A stretch of 64,000 nucleotides of DNA, from NCBI GenBank assembly GCA_022575985.1, contig JAKSXM010000380.1, positions 85,716 to 149,715 on the forward strand. The letters are read 5' to 3'. The DNA is from Anagrus nilaparvatae. Taxonomy: Eukaryota > Arthropoda > Insecta > Hymenoptera > Mymaridae. Shown piece by piece: positions 9,601-22,100 of this stretch (its first letter is position 1; every line of letters begins with the position of its first letter). The notes beneath the pieces were generated by a model. It worked only from the letters and a program-made list of their open reading frames with translations, was not told the origin of the DNA and did not search any database. A program made the translations under genes and the position numbers.

Positions 9601-11818
9601 CCATTTAAATAGGTTAAAATTTTTATAAAACAAGTTTACTTATAATGAAAAAATATGTTAAATAGAGAAAAACCTAAACAAATGCAGTCCAAAAGGCCTG
9701 AGAAAAAAAAAACAAGATATAAAAAATTTAATTAGGTATCAAAATTATTGTATTTTTATAAACGTTGGATCTACTTGCATGAAACCATTTGAATTGGTTA
9801 AAATTTTTATAAACCCAGTTTACAAATAATGAGAGAATATTCTACGTAGAGAAAAACTTAAACAAATATGGCCCTTGAGGCCAGCGTAATTAAAAAACAA
9901 GATACAAATAAATTAAATAAGTTTTAAAATTAACGTATATTTAGAAAAGGTGGATTCACTTTCATGAAACCATTTGAATAGGTTAAAATTTTTATAAAAC
10001 AAGTTTACTTATAATGAAAAATTATGTAAAATATAGAAAAATCTAAACAAATACAGTCCAAAAGGCCTGAGAAATAAAAAAACAAGATATAAAAATTTAA
10101 ATAGGCATCAAAAATATTGTATTTTTAGAATCTTTGGATCTACTTGCTTGAAACCATTTGAATTGGTTAAAATTTTTATAAACCAAGTTTACTAATAATA
10201 AGAGAATATTCTACGTAGAGGAAAACTAAAACAAATACGGCCCACCAGGCCAGTGTAATTAAAAAACAAGATAAAAATAAATTAAATAAGTATTAAAATT
10301 ATTGTATATTTAGAAAAGGTGGATCCACTTTCATGTAACCATTTGAATTGGTTAAAATTCTCTAAAACCAAGTTTACTTATAATAAAAAAATATATAAAA
10401 TAGAGAAAAACTTAAACAAATACAGTCCAAAAGGCCTGAGGAATAAAAAAACATAATATAAAAAATTTAAATAGGTATCAAAATTATTGTATTTTTATAA
10501 ACGTTGGATCCACTTGCATAAAACCATTTAAATAGGTTAAAATTTTTATAAAACAAGTTTACTTATAATGAAAAAATATGTAAAATAGAAAAAAAACCTA
10601 AACAAATACAGTCCAAAAGGCCTGAGAATTAAAAAAACAAGATATAAAAAATTTAATTAGGTATCAAAATTATTGTATTTTTATAAACGTTGGATCTACT
10701 TGCATGAAACTATTTGAATTGTTTAAAATTTTTATAAACCCAGTTTACAAATAATGAGAGAATATTCTACGTAGAGGAAAACTAAAACAAAAAGGGCCAC
10801 CAGGCCAGCGTAATTAAAAAACAAGATATAAATAAATTAAATAAGTATTAAAATTATTGTATATTTAGAAAAGGTGGATCCACTTTCATGAAACCATTTG
10901 AATTGGTTAAAATTCTTATAAACCAAGCTTACTTATAATAAAAAAATATATAAAATAGAGAAAAACTTGAACAAATACAGTCCAAAAGGCCTGAGGAATA
11001 AAAAAACATAATATAAAAAATTTAAATAGGTATAAATATTATTGTATTTTTATAAACGCTGGATCCACTTGCATGAAACCATTTGAATAGGTTAAAATTT
11101 TTATAAAACAAGTTTACTTATAATGAAAAAATATTTAAAATAGAGAAAAACCTAAACAAATGCAGTCCAAAAGGCCTGAGAAATAAAAAAACAAGATATA
11201 AAATATTTAATTAGGTATCAAAAATATTGTATTTTTAGAATCTTTGGATCTACTTGCATGAAACCATTTGAATTGGTTAAAATTTTTATAAACCAAGTTT
11301 ACTAATAATAAGAGAATATTCTACGTAGAGGAAAACTAAAACAAATACGGCCCTTCAGGCCAGCGTAATTAAAAAACAATATATAAATAAATTAAATAAG
11401 TATTAAAATTATTGTATATTTAGAAAAGGTGGATCCACTTTCATGAAACCATTTGAATAGGTTAAAATTTTTATAAAACAAGTTTACTTATAATAAAAAA
11501 ATATATAAAATAGAGAAAAACCTAAACAAATACAGTCCAAAAGGCCTGAGAAATAAAAAAACATAATATAAAAAATTTAAATAGGTATCAAAAATATTGT
11601 ATTTTTAGAATCTTTGGATCTACTTGCTTGAAACCATTTGAATTGGTTAAAATTTTTATAAACCAAGTTTACTAATAATAAGAGATTATTCTACGTAGAG
11701 GAAAACTAAAACAAATACGGCCCACCAGGCCAGTGTAATTAAAAAACAAGATAAAAATAAATTAAATAAGTATTAAAATTATTGTATATTTAGAAAAGGT
11801 GGATCCACTTTCATGAAA
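9416..11818. repeat. 13-monomer HOR copy P3 (~2,403 bp)
   Basis: Same order as P2, but the first monomer is B3 (GGTTAAAATTCTCTAAAACC) rather than B2, so the copies join through different B monomers. It also shows GTATAAATATTATTG and AAACGCTGG at about 11030-11062, absent from P1 and P2 but shared with 16.57 kb and later blocks. The portion 10339 to about 11550 is repeated at 15879 to about 17090. Confidence 0.88.
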
Positions 11819-13111
11819 CCATTTGAATTGGTTAAAATTCTCTAAAACCAAGTTTACTTATAATAAAAAAATATATAAAATAGAGAAAAACTTAAACAAA
11901 TACAGTCCAAAAGGCCTGAGGAATAAAAAAACATAATATAAAAAATTTAAATAGGTATCAAAATTATTGTATTTTTATAAACGTTGGATCCACTTGCATA
12001 AAACCATTTAAATAGGTTAAAATTTTTATAAAACAAGTTTACTTATAATGAAAAAATATGTAAAATAGAGAAAAACCTAAACAAATACAGTCCAAAAGGC
12101 CTGAGAATTAAAAAAACAAGATATAAAAAATTTAATTAGGTATCAAAATTATTGTATTTTTATAAACGTTGGATCTACTTGCATGAAACTATTTGAATTG
12201 GTTAAAATTTTTATAAAACCAGTTTACAAATAATGAGAGAATATTCTACGTAGAGTAAAACTTAAACAAATATGGCCCTTGAGGCCAGCGTAATTAAAAA
12301 ACAAGATATAAATAAATTAAATAAGTATTAAAATTAATGTATATTTAGAAAAGGTGGATTCACTTTCATGAAACCATTTGAATAGTTTAAAATTTTTATA
12401 AAACAAGTTTACTTATAATGAAAAAATATGTAAAATAGAGAAAAACCTAAACAAATACAGTCCAAAAGGCCTGAGAAATAAAAAAACAAGATATAAAAAT
12501 TTAAATAGGTATCAAAAATATTGTATTTTTAGAATCTTTGGATCTACTTGCTTGAAACCATTTGAATTGGTTAAAATTTTTATAAACCAAGTTTACTAAT
12601 AATAAGAGAATATTCTACGTAGAGGAAAACTAAAACAAATACGGCCCACCAGGCCAGCGTAATTAAAAAACAAGATATAAATAAATTAAATAAGTATTAA
12701 AATTATTGTATATTTAGAAAAGGTGGATCCACTTTCATGAAACCATTTGAATGGTTAAAATTCTTATAAACCAAGTTTGCTTATAATAAAAAAATATATA
12801 AAATAGAGAAAAACTTAAACAAATACATTCCAAAAGACCTGAGAAATAAAAAAACATAATATAAAAAATTTAAATAGGTATCAAAATTATTGTATTTTTA
12901 TAAACGTTGGATCCACTTGCATGAAACCATTTGAATAGGTTAAAATTTTTATAAAACAAGTTTGCTTATAATAAAAAAATATATAAAATAGAGAAAAACT
13001 TAAACAAATACAGTCCAAAAGGCCTGAGAAATAAAAAAACATAATATACAAAATTTAAATAGGTATCAAAATTATTGTATTTTTATAAACGTTGGATCCA
13101 CTTGCATGAAA
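11819..13111. repeat. Mixed segment B3-B-A'-B-A-B2-B
   Basis: Begins like P2 and P3 but leaves them near 12060, where GAGAATTAAAAAAACAAG replaces the ATGTTAAATAG monomer. A' at about 12190 carries GAGTAAAACTTAAAC, the form that dominates 17-35 kb. The B monomer beginning about 12926 is chimeric: B1 left arm (AATAGGTTAAAATTTTTATAAAACAAG) joined to a B2 body (TTTGCTTATAATAAAAAAATATAT). Confidence 0.75.
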
Positions 13112-15878
13112 CCATTTGAATTGATTAAAATTTTTATAAATTAAGTTTACTAATAATAAGAGAATATTCTACGCAGAGGAAAACTAAAACAAATACGGCC
13201 CTTCAGGCCAGCGTAATTAAAAAACAAGATATAAATAAATTAAATAAGTATTAAAATTATTGTATATTTAGAAAAGGTGGATCCACTTTCATGAAACCAT
13301 TTGAATAGGTTAAAATTTTTATAAAACCATTTTACTTATAATGAAAAAATATGTAAAATAGAGAAAAACCTAAACAAATACAGTCCAAAAGGCCTGAGAA
13401 ATAAAAAAACAAGATATAAAAATTTAAATAGGTATCAAAAATATTGTATTTTTAGAATCTTTGGATCTACTTGCTTGAAACCATTTGAATTGGTTAAAAT
13501 TTTTATAAACCAAGTTTACTAATAATAAGAGAATATTCTACGTAGAGGAAAACTAAAACAAATACGGCCCACCAGGCCAGCGTAATTAAAAAACAAGATA
13601 TAAATAAATTAAATAAGTATTAAAATTATTGTATATTTAGAAAAGGTGGATCCACTTTCATGAAACCATTTGAATGGTTAAAATTCTTATAAACCAAGTT
13701 TGCTTATAATGAAAAAATATGTAAAATAGAGAAAAACATAAACAAATACAGTCCAAAAGGCCTGAGAAATAAAAAAACAAGATATAAAAATTTAAATAGG
13801 TATCAAAAATATTGTATTTTTAGAATCTTTGGATCTACTTGCATGAAACCATTTGAATTGATTAAAATTTTTATAAACCAAGTTTACTAATAATAAGAGA
13901 ATATTCTACGTAGAGGAAAACTAAAACAAATACGGCCCACTAGGCCAGCGTAATTAAAAAACAAGATATAAATAAATTAAATAAGTATTAAAATTATTGT
14001 ATATTTAGAAAAGGTGGATCCACTTTCATGAAACCATTTGAATGGTTAAAATTCTTATAAACCAAGTTTGCTTATAATAAAAAAATATATAAAATAGAGA
14101 AAAACTTAAACAAATACATTCCAAAAGACCTGAGAAATAAAAAAACATAATATAAAAAATTTAAATAGGTATCAAAATTATTGTATTTTTATAAACGTTG
14201 GATCCACTTGCATGAAACCATTTGAATTGATTAAAATTTTTATAAACCAAGTTTACTAATAATAAGAGAATATTCTACGTAGAGGAAAACTAAAACAAAT
14301 ACGGCCCTTCAGGCCAGCGTAATTAAAAAACAAGATATAAATAAATTAAATATGTATTAAAATTATTGTATATTTAGAAAAGGTGGATCCACTTTCATGT
14401 AACCATTTGAATAGGTTAAAATTTTTATAAAACAAGTTTACTTATAATGAAAAAATATGTAAAATAGAGAAAAACCTAAACAAATACAGTCTAAAAGGCC
14501 TGAGAAATAAAAAAACAAGATATAAAAATTTAAATAGGTATCAAAAATATTGTATTTTTAGAATCTTTGGATCTACTTGCATGAAACCATTTGAATTGAT
14601 TAAAATTTTTATAAACCAAGTTTACTAATAATAAGAGAATATTCTACGTAGAGGAAAACTAAAACAAATACGGCCCTTCAGGCCAGCGTAATTAAAAAAC
14701 AAGAAATAAATAAATTAAATAAGTATTAAAATTATTGTATATTTAGAAAAGGTGGATCCACTTTCATGAAACCATTTGAATAGGTTAAAATTTTCATAAA
14801 ACAAGTTTACTTATAATGAAAAAATATGTAAAATAGAGAAAAACCTAAACAAATACAGTCCAAAAGGCCTGAGAAATAAAAAAACAAGATATAAAAATTT
14901 AAATAGGTATCAAAAATATTGTATTTTTAGAATCTTTGGATCTACTTGCTTGAAACCATTTGAATTGGTTAAAATTTTTATAAACCAAGTTTACTAATAA
15001 TAAGAGAATATTCTACGTAGAGGAAAACTAAAACAAATACGGCCCACCAGGCCAGCGTAATTAAAAAACAAGATATAAATAAATTAAATAAGTATTAAAA
15101 TTATTGTATATTTAGAAAAGGTGGATCCACTTTCATGAAACCATTTGAATGGTTAAAATTCTTATAAACCAAGTTTGCTTATAATAAAAAAATATATAAA
15201 ATAGAGAAAAACTTAAACAAATACAGTCCAAAAGGCCTGAGAAATAAAAAAACATAATATAAAAAATTTAATTAGGTATCAAAATTATTGTATTTTTATA
15301 AACGTTGGATGTACTTGCATGAAACCATTTGAATTGGTTAAAATTTTTATAAACCCAGTTTACAAATAATGAGAGAATATTCTACGTAGAGAAAAACTTC
15401 AACAAATATGGCCCTTGAGGCCAGCGTAATTAAAAAACAAGATATAAATAAATTAAATAAGTATTAAAATTAATGTATATTTAGAAAAGGTGGATTCACT
15501 TTCATAAAACCATATGAATAGGTTAAAATTTTTATAAAACAAGTTTACTTATAATGAAAAAATATGTAAAATAGAGAAAAACATAAACAAATACAGTCCA
15601 AAAGGCCTGAGAAATAAAAAAACAAGATATAAAAATTTAAATAGGTATCAAAAATATTGTATTTTTGGAATCTTTGGATCTACTTGCTTGAAACCATTTG
15701 AATTGGTTAAAATTTTTATAAACCAAGTTTACTAATAATAAGAGAATATTCTACGTAGAGGAAAACTAAAACAAATACGGCCCTTCAGGCCAGCGTAATT
15801 AAAAAACAAGATAAAAATAAATTAAATAAGTATTAAAATTATTGTATATTTAGAATAGGTGGATCCACTTTCATGTAA
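13112..15878. repeat. Strict A-B dimer tract, 15 monomers
   Basis: A and B alternate without exception: seven A-B pairs followed by one A, over 2,767 bp. A boxes lie near 13206, 13574, 13944, 14313, 14684, 15051, 15419 and 15789, spaced about 369 bp. The pairs are not identical (A2, A3 and A' all occur), so this is a dimeric register and not a recent amplification. One A has TCTACGCAGA (about 13171). The B monomer at about 13.67 kb is a B2/B1 chimera. Confidence 0.85.
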
Positions 15879-17090
15879 CCATTTGAATTGGTTAAAATTC
15901 TCTAAAACCAAGTTTACTTATAATAAAAAAATATATAAAATAGAGAAAAACTTAAACAAATACAGTCCAAAAGGCCTGAGGAATAAAAAAACATAATATA
16001 AAAAATTTAAATAGGTATCAAAATTATTGTATTTTTATAAACGTTGGATCCACTTGCATAAAACCATTTAAATAGGTTAAAATTTTTATAAAACAAGTTT
16101 ACTTATAATGAAAAAAATTTGTAAAATAGAAAAAAACCTAAACAAATACAGTCCAAAAGGCCTGAGAATTAAAAAAACAAGATATAAAAAATTTAATTAG
16201 GTATCAAAATTATTGTATTTTTATAAACGTTGGATCTACTTGCATGAAACTATTTGAATTGTTTAAAATTTTTATAAACCCAGTTTACAAATAATGAGAG
16301 AATATTCTACGTAGAGGAAAACTAAAACAAATACGGCCCACCAGGCCAGCGTAATTAAAAAACAAGATATAAATAAATTAAATAAGTATTAAAATTATTG
16401 TATATTTAGAAAAGGTGGATCCACTTTCATGAAACCATTTGAATTGGTTAAAATTCTTATAAACCAAGCTTACTTATAATAAAAAAATATATAAAATAGA
16501 GAAAAACTTGAACAAATACAGTCCATAAGGCCTGAGGAATAAAAAAACATAATATAAAAAATTTAAATAGGTATAAATATTATTGTATTTTTATAAACGC
16601 TGGATCCACTTGCATGAAACCATTTGAATAGGTTAAAATTTTTATAAAACAAGTTTACTTATAATGAAAAAATATGTAAAATAGAGAAAAACCTAAACAA
16701 ATGCAGTCCAAAAGGCCTGAGAAATAAAAAAACAAGATATAAAATATTTAATTAGGTATCAAAAATATTGTATTTTTAGAATCTTTGGATCTACTTGCAT
16801 GAAACCATTTGAATTGGTTAAAATTTTTATAAACCAAGTTTACTAATAATAAGAGAATATTCTACGTAGAGGAAAACTAAAACAAATACGGCCCTTCAGG
16901 CCAGCGTAATTAAAAAACAATATATAAATAAATTAAATAAGTATTAAAATTATTGTATATTTAGAAAAGGTGGATCCACTTTCATGAAACCATTTGAATA
17001 GGTTAAAATTTTTATAAAACAAGTTTACTTATAATAAAAAAATATATAAAATAGAGAAAAACCTAAACAAATACAGTCCAAAAGGCCTGA
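15879..17090. repeat. Copy of 10339-~11550 (offset 5,540 bp)
   Basis: Private TCATGTAACC starts both copies (10333 and 15873), 30 monomers apart. Both then show the long A run before CCTAAAC, the A5 chimera, GTATAAATATTATTG and AACAATATATAAAT in the same order. They separate near 17090, where this copy has CCTGAGAATTAAAAAAACAAG and the other has CCTGAGAAATAAAAAAACAT. This is the entry into the large HOR. Confidence 0.8.
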
Positions 17091-19120
17091 GAATTAAAAA
17101 AACAAGATATAAAAAATTTAATTAGGTATCAAAATTATTGTATTTTTATAAACGTTGGATCTACTTGCATGAAACTATTTGAATTGGTTAAAATTTTTAT
17201 AAACCCAGTTTACAAATAATGAGAGAATATTCTACGTAGAGTAAAACTTAAACAAATATGGCCCTTGAGGCCAGCGTAATTAAAAAACAAGATATAAATA
17301 AATTAAATAAGTATTAAAATTAATGTATATTTAGAAAAGGTGGATTCACTTTCATGAAACCATTTGAAAAGGTTAAAATTTTTATAAAACAAGTTTACTT
17401 ATAATAAAAAAATATATAAAATAGAGAAAAACCTAAACAAATACAGTCCAAAAGGCCTGAGAAATAAAAAAACATAATATAAAAAATTTAAATAGGTATC
17501 AAAAATATAGTATTTTTAGAATCTTTGGATCTACTTGCTTGAAACCATTTGAATTGGTTAAAATTTTGATAAACCAAGTTTACTAATAATAAGAGAATAT
17601 TCTACGTAGAGGAAAACTAAAACAAATACGGCCCACCAGGCCAGTGTAATTAAAAAACAAGATAAAAATAAATTAAATAAGTATTAAAATTATTGTATAT
17701 TTAGAAAAGGTGGATCCACTTTCATGAAACCATTTGAATTGGTTAAAATTCTCTAAAACCAAGTTTACTTATAATAAAAAAATATATAAAATAGAGAAAA
17801 ACTTAAACAAATACAGTCCAAAAGGCCTGAGGAATAAAAAAACATAATATAAAAAATTTAAATAGGTATCAAAATTATTGTATTTTTATAAACGTTGGAT
17901 CCACTTGCATAAAACCATTTAAATAGGTTAAAATTTTTATACAACAAGTTTACTTATAATGAAAAAATATGTAAAATAGAGAAAAACCTAAACAAATACA
18001 GTCCAAAAGGCCTGAGAATTAAAAAAAACAAGATATAAAAAATTTAATTAGGTATCAAAATTATTGTATTTTTATAAACGTTGGATCTACTTGCATGAAA
18101 CTATTTGAATTGGTTAAAATTTTTATAAACCCAGTTTACAAATAATGAGAGAATATTCTACGTAGAGTAAAACTTAAACAAATATGGCCCTTGAGGCCAG
18201 CGTAATTAAAAAACAAGATATAAATAAATTAAATAAGTATTAAAATTAATGTATATTTAGAAAAGGTGGATTCACTTTCATGAAACCATTTGAATAGGTT
18301 AAAATTTTTATAAAACAAGTTTACTTATAATAAAAAAATATATAAAATAGAGAAAAACCTAAACAAATACAGTCCAAAAGGCCTGAGAAATAAAAAAACA
18401 TAATATAAAAAATTTAAATAGGTATCAAAAATATTGTATTTTTAGAATCTTTGGATCTACTTGCTTGAAACCATTTGAATTGGTTAAAATTTTTATAAAC
18501 CAAGTTTACTAATAATAAGAGAATATTCTACGTAAAGGAAAACTAAAACAAATACGGCCCACCAGGCCAGCGTAATTAAAAAACAAGATATAAATAAATT
18601 AAATAAGTATTAAAATTATTGCATATTTAGAAAAGGTGGATCCACTTTCATGAAACCATTTGAATTGGTTAAAATTCTTATAAACCAAGTTTACTTATAA
18701 TAAAAAAATATATAAAATAGAGAAAAACTTGAACAAATACAGTCCAAAAGGCCTGAGGAATAAAAAAACATAATATAAAAAATTTAAATAGGTATCAAAA
18801 TTATTGTATTTTTATAAACGTTGGATCCACTTGCATGAAACCATTTGAATAGGTTAAAATTTTTATTAAACAAGTTTACTTATAATGAAAAAATATATAA
18901 AATAGAGAAAAACCTAAACAAATGCAGTCCAAAAGGCCTGAGAAATAAAAAAACAAGATATAAAATATTTAATTAGGTATCAAAAATATTGTATTTTTAG
19001 AATCTTTGGATCTACTTGCATGAAACTATTTGAATTGGTTAAAATTTTTATAAACCCAGTTTACAAATAATGAGAGAATATTCTACGTAGAGTAAAACTT
19101 AAACAAATATGGCCCTTGAG
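17091..19120. repeat. 5' part of the large HOR (pentamers A'-B-A-B-B)
   Basis: GAGTAAAAC-type A' monomers are spaced by five monomers (17239, 18165, 19090, 20014). The block matches 24.5-26.5 kb at 7,391-7,392 bp: GAAAAGG at 17369 and 24761; the private TTGCATATTT at 18621 and 26012. Relative to later copies it lacks a trimer just upstream (GAGATTATTC A3, B3, B), because the offset changes from 37 monomers before this point (A2 at about 16.89 versus 23.73 kb) to 40 after it. Confidence 0.85.
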
Positions 19121-22100
19121 GCAAGCGTAATTAAAAAACAAGATATAAATAATTTAAATAAATATTAAAATTAATGTATATTTAGAAAAGGTGGATTCAC
19201 TTTCATGAAACCATTTGAATAGGTTAAAATTTTTATAAAACAAGTTTACTTATAATAAAAAAATATATAAAATAGAGAAAAACCTAAACAAATACAGTCC
19301 AAAAGGCCTGAGAAATAAAAAAACAAGATATAAAAATTTAAATAGGTATCAAAAATATTGTATTTTTAGAATCTTTGGATCTACTTGCTTGAAACCATTT
19401 GAATTGGTTAAAATTTTTATAAACCAAGTTTACTAATAATAAGAGAATATTCTACGTAGAGGAAAACTAAAACAAATACGGCCCACCAGGCCAGCGTTAT
19501 TAAAAAACAAGATATAAATAAATTAAATAAGTATTAAAATTATTGTATATTTAGAAAAGGTGGATCCACTTTCATGAAACCATTTGAATGGTTAAAATTC
19601 TTATAAACCAAGTTTGCTTATAATAAAAAAATATATAAAATAGAGAAAAACTTAAACAAATACAGTCCAAAAGGCCTGAGAAATAAAAAAACATAATATA
19701 AAAATTTTAAATAGGTATCAAAATTATTGTATTTTTATAAACGTTGGATCCACTTGCATGAAACCATTTGAATAGGTTAAAATTTTTATAAAACAAGTTT
19801 ACTTATAATGAAAAAATATGTAAAATAGAGAAAAACCTAAACAAATACAGTCCAAAAGGCCTGAGAAATAAAAAAAACAAGATATAAAAAATTTAATTAG
19901 GTATCGAAATTATTGTATTTTTATAAACGTTGGATCTACTTGCATGAAACCATTTGAATTGGTTAAAATTTTTATAAACCCAGTTTACAAATAATGAGAG
20001 AATATTCTACGTAGAGTAAAACTTAAACAAATATGACCCTTGAGGCCAGCGTAATTAAAAAACAAGATATAAATAAATTAAATAAGTATTAAAATTAATG
20101 TATATTTAGAAAAGGTGGATTCACTTTCATGAAACCATTTGAATAGGTTAAAATTTTTATAAAACAAGTTTACTTATAATGAAAAAATATGTAAAATAGA
20201 GAAAAACTTAAACAAATACAGTCCAAAAGGCCTGAGAAATAAAAAAACAAGATATAAAAATTTAAATAGGTATCAAAAATATTGTATTTTTAGAATCTTT
20301 GGATCTACTTGCTTGAAACCATTTGAATTGGTTAAAATTTTTATAAACCAAGTTTACTAATAATAAGAGAATATTCTAAGTAGAGGAAAACTAAAACAAA
20401 TACGGCCCACCAGGCCAGCGTAATTAAAAAACAAGATATAAATAAATTAAATAAGTATTAAAATTATTGTATATTTAGAAAAGGTGGATCCACTTTCATG
20501 AAACCATTTGAATGGTTAAAATTCTTATAAACCAAGTTTGCTTATAATAAAAAAATATATAAAATAGAGAATAACTTAAACAAATACATTCCAAAAGACC
20601 TGAGAAATAAAAAAACATAATATAAAAAATTTAAATAGGTATCAAAATTATTGTATTTTTATAAACGTTGGATCCACTTGCATGAAACCATTTAAATAGG
20701 TTAAAATTTTTATAAAACAAGTTTACTTATAATGAAAAAATATGTAAAATAGAGAAAAACCTAAACAAATGCAGTCCAATAGGCCTGAGAAATAAAAAAA
20801 CAAGATATAAAATATTTAATTAGGTATCAAAAATATTGTATTTTTAGAATCTTTGGATCTACTTGCTTGAAACCATTTGAATAGGTTAAAATTTTTATAA
20901 AACAAGTTTACTTATAATGAAAAAATATGTAAAATAGAGAAAAACCTAAACAAATGCAGTCCAATAGGCCTGAGAAATAAAAAAACAAGATATAAAAATT
21001 TAAATACGTATCAAAAATATTGTATTTTTATAAACGTTGGATCTACTTGCATGAAACTATTTGAATTGTTTAAAATTTTTATAAACCCAGTTTACAAATA
21101 ATGAGAGAATATTCTACGTAGAGGAAAACTAAAACAAATACGGCCCACCAGGCCAGCGTAATTAAAAAACAAGATATAAATAAATTAAATAAGTATTAAA
21201 ATTATTGTATATTTAGAAAAGGTGGATCCACTTTCATGAAACCATTTGAATTGATTAAAATTCTTATAAACCAAGCTTACTTATAATAAAAAAATATATA
21301 AAATAGAGAAAAACTTGAACAAATACAGTCCAAAAGGCCTGAGGAATAAAAAAACATAATATAAAAAATTTAAATAGGTATAAATATTATTGTATTTTTA
21401 TAAACGCTGGATCCACTTGCATGAAACCATTTGAATAGGTTAAAATTTTTATAAAACAAGTTTACTTATAATGAAAAAATATGTAAAATAGAGAAAAACC
21501 TAAACAAATGCAGTCCAAAAGGCCTGAGAAATAAAAAAACAAGATATACAATATTTAATTAGGTATCAAAAATATTGTATTTTTAGAATCTTTGGATCTA
21601 CTTGCATGAAACCATTTGAATTGGTTAAAATTTTTAAAACCAAGTTTACTAATAATAAGAGAATATTCTACGTAGAGGAAAACTAAAACAAATACGGCCC
21701 TTCAGGCCAGCGTAATTAAAAAACAATATATAAATAAATTAAATAAGTATTAAAATTATTGTATATTTAGAAAAGGTGGATCCACTTTCATGAAACCATT
21801 TGAATAGGTTAAAATTTTTATAAAACAAGTTTACTTATAATAAAAAAATATATAAAATAGAGAAAAACCTAAACAAATACAGTCCAAAAGGCCTGAGGAA
21901 TAAAAAAACATAATATAAAAAATTTAAATAGGTATCAAAATTATTGTATTTTTATAAACGTTGGATCCACTTGCATAAAACCATTTAAATAGGTTAAAAT
22001 TTTTATAAAACAAGTTTACTTATAATGAAAAAATATGTAAAATAGAGAAAAACCTAAACAAATACAGTCCAAAAGGCCTGAGAATTAAAAAAACAAGATA

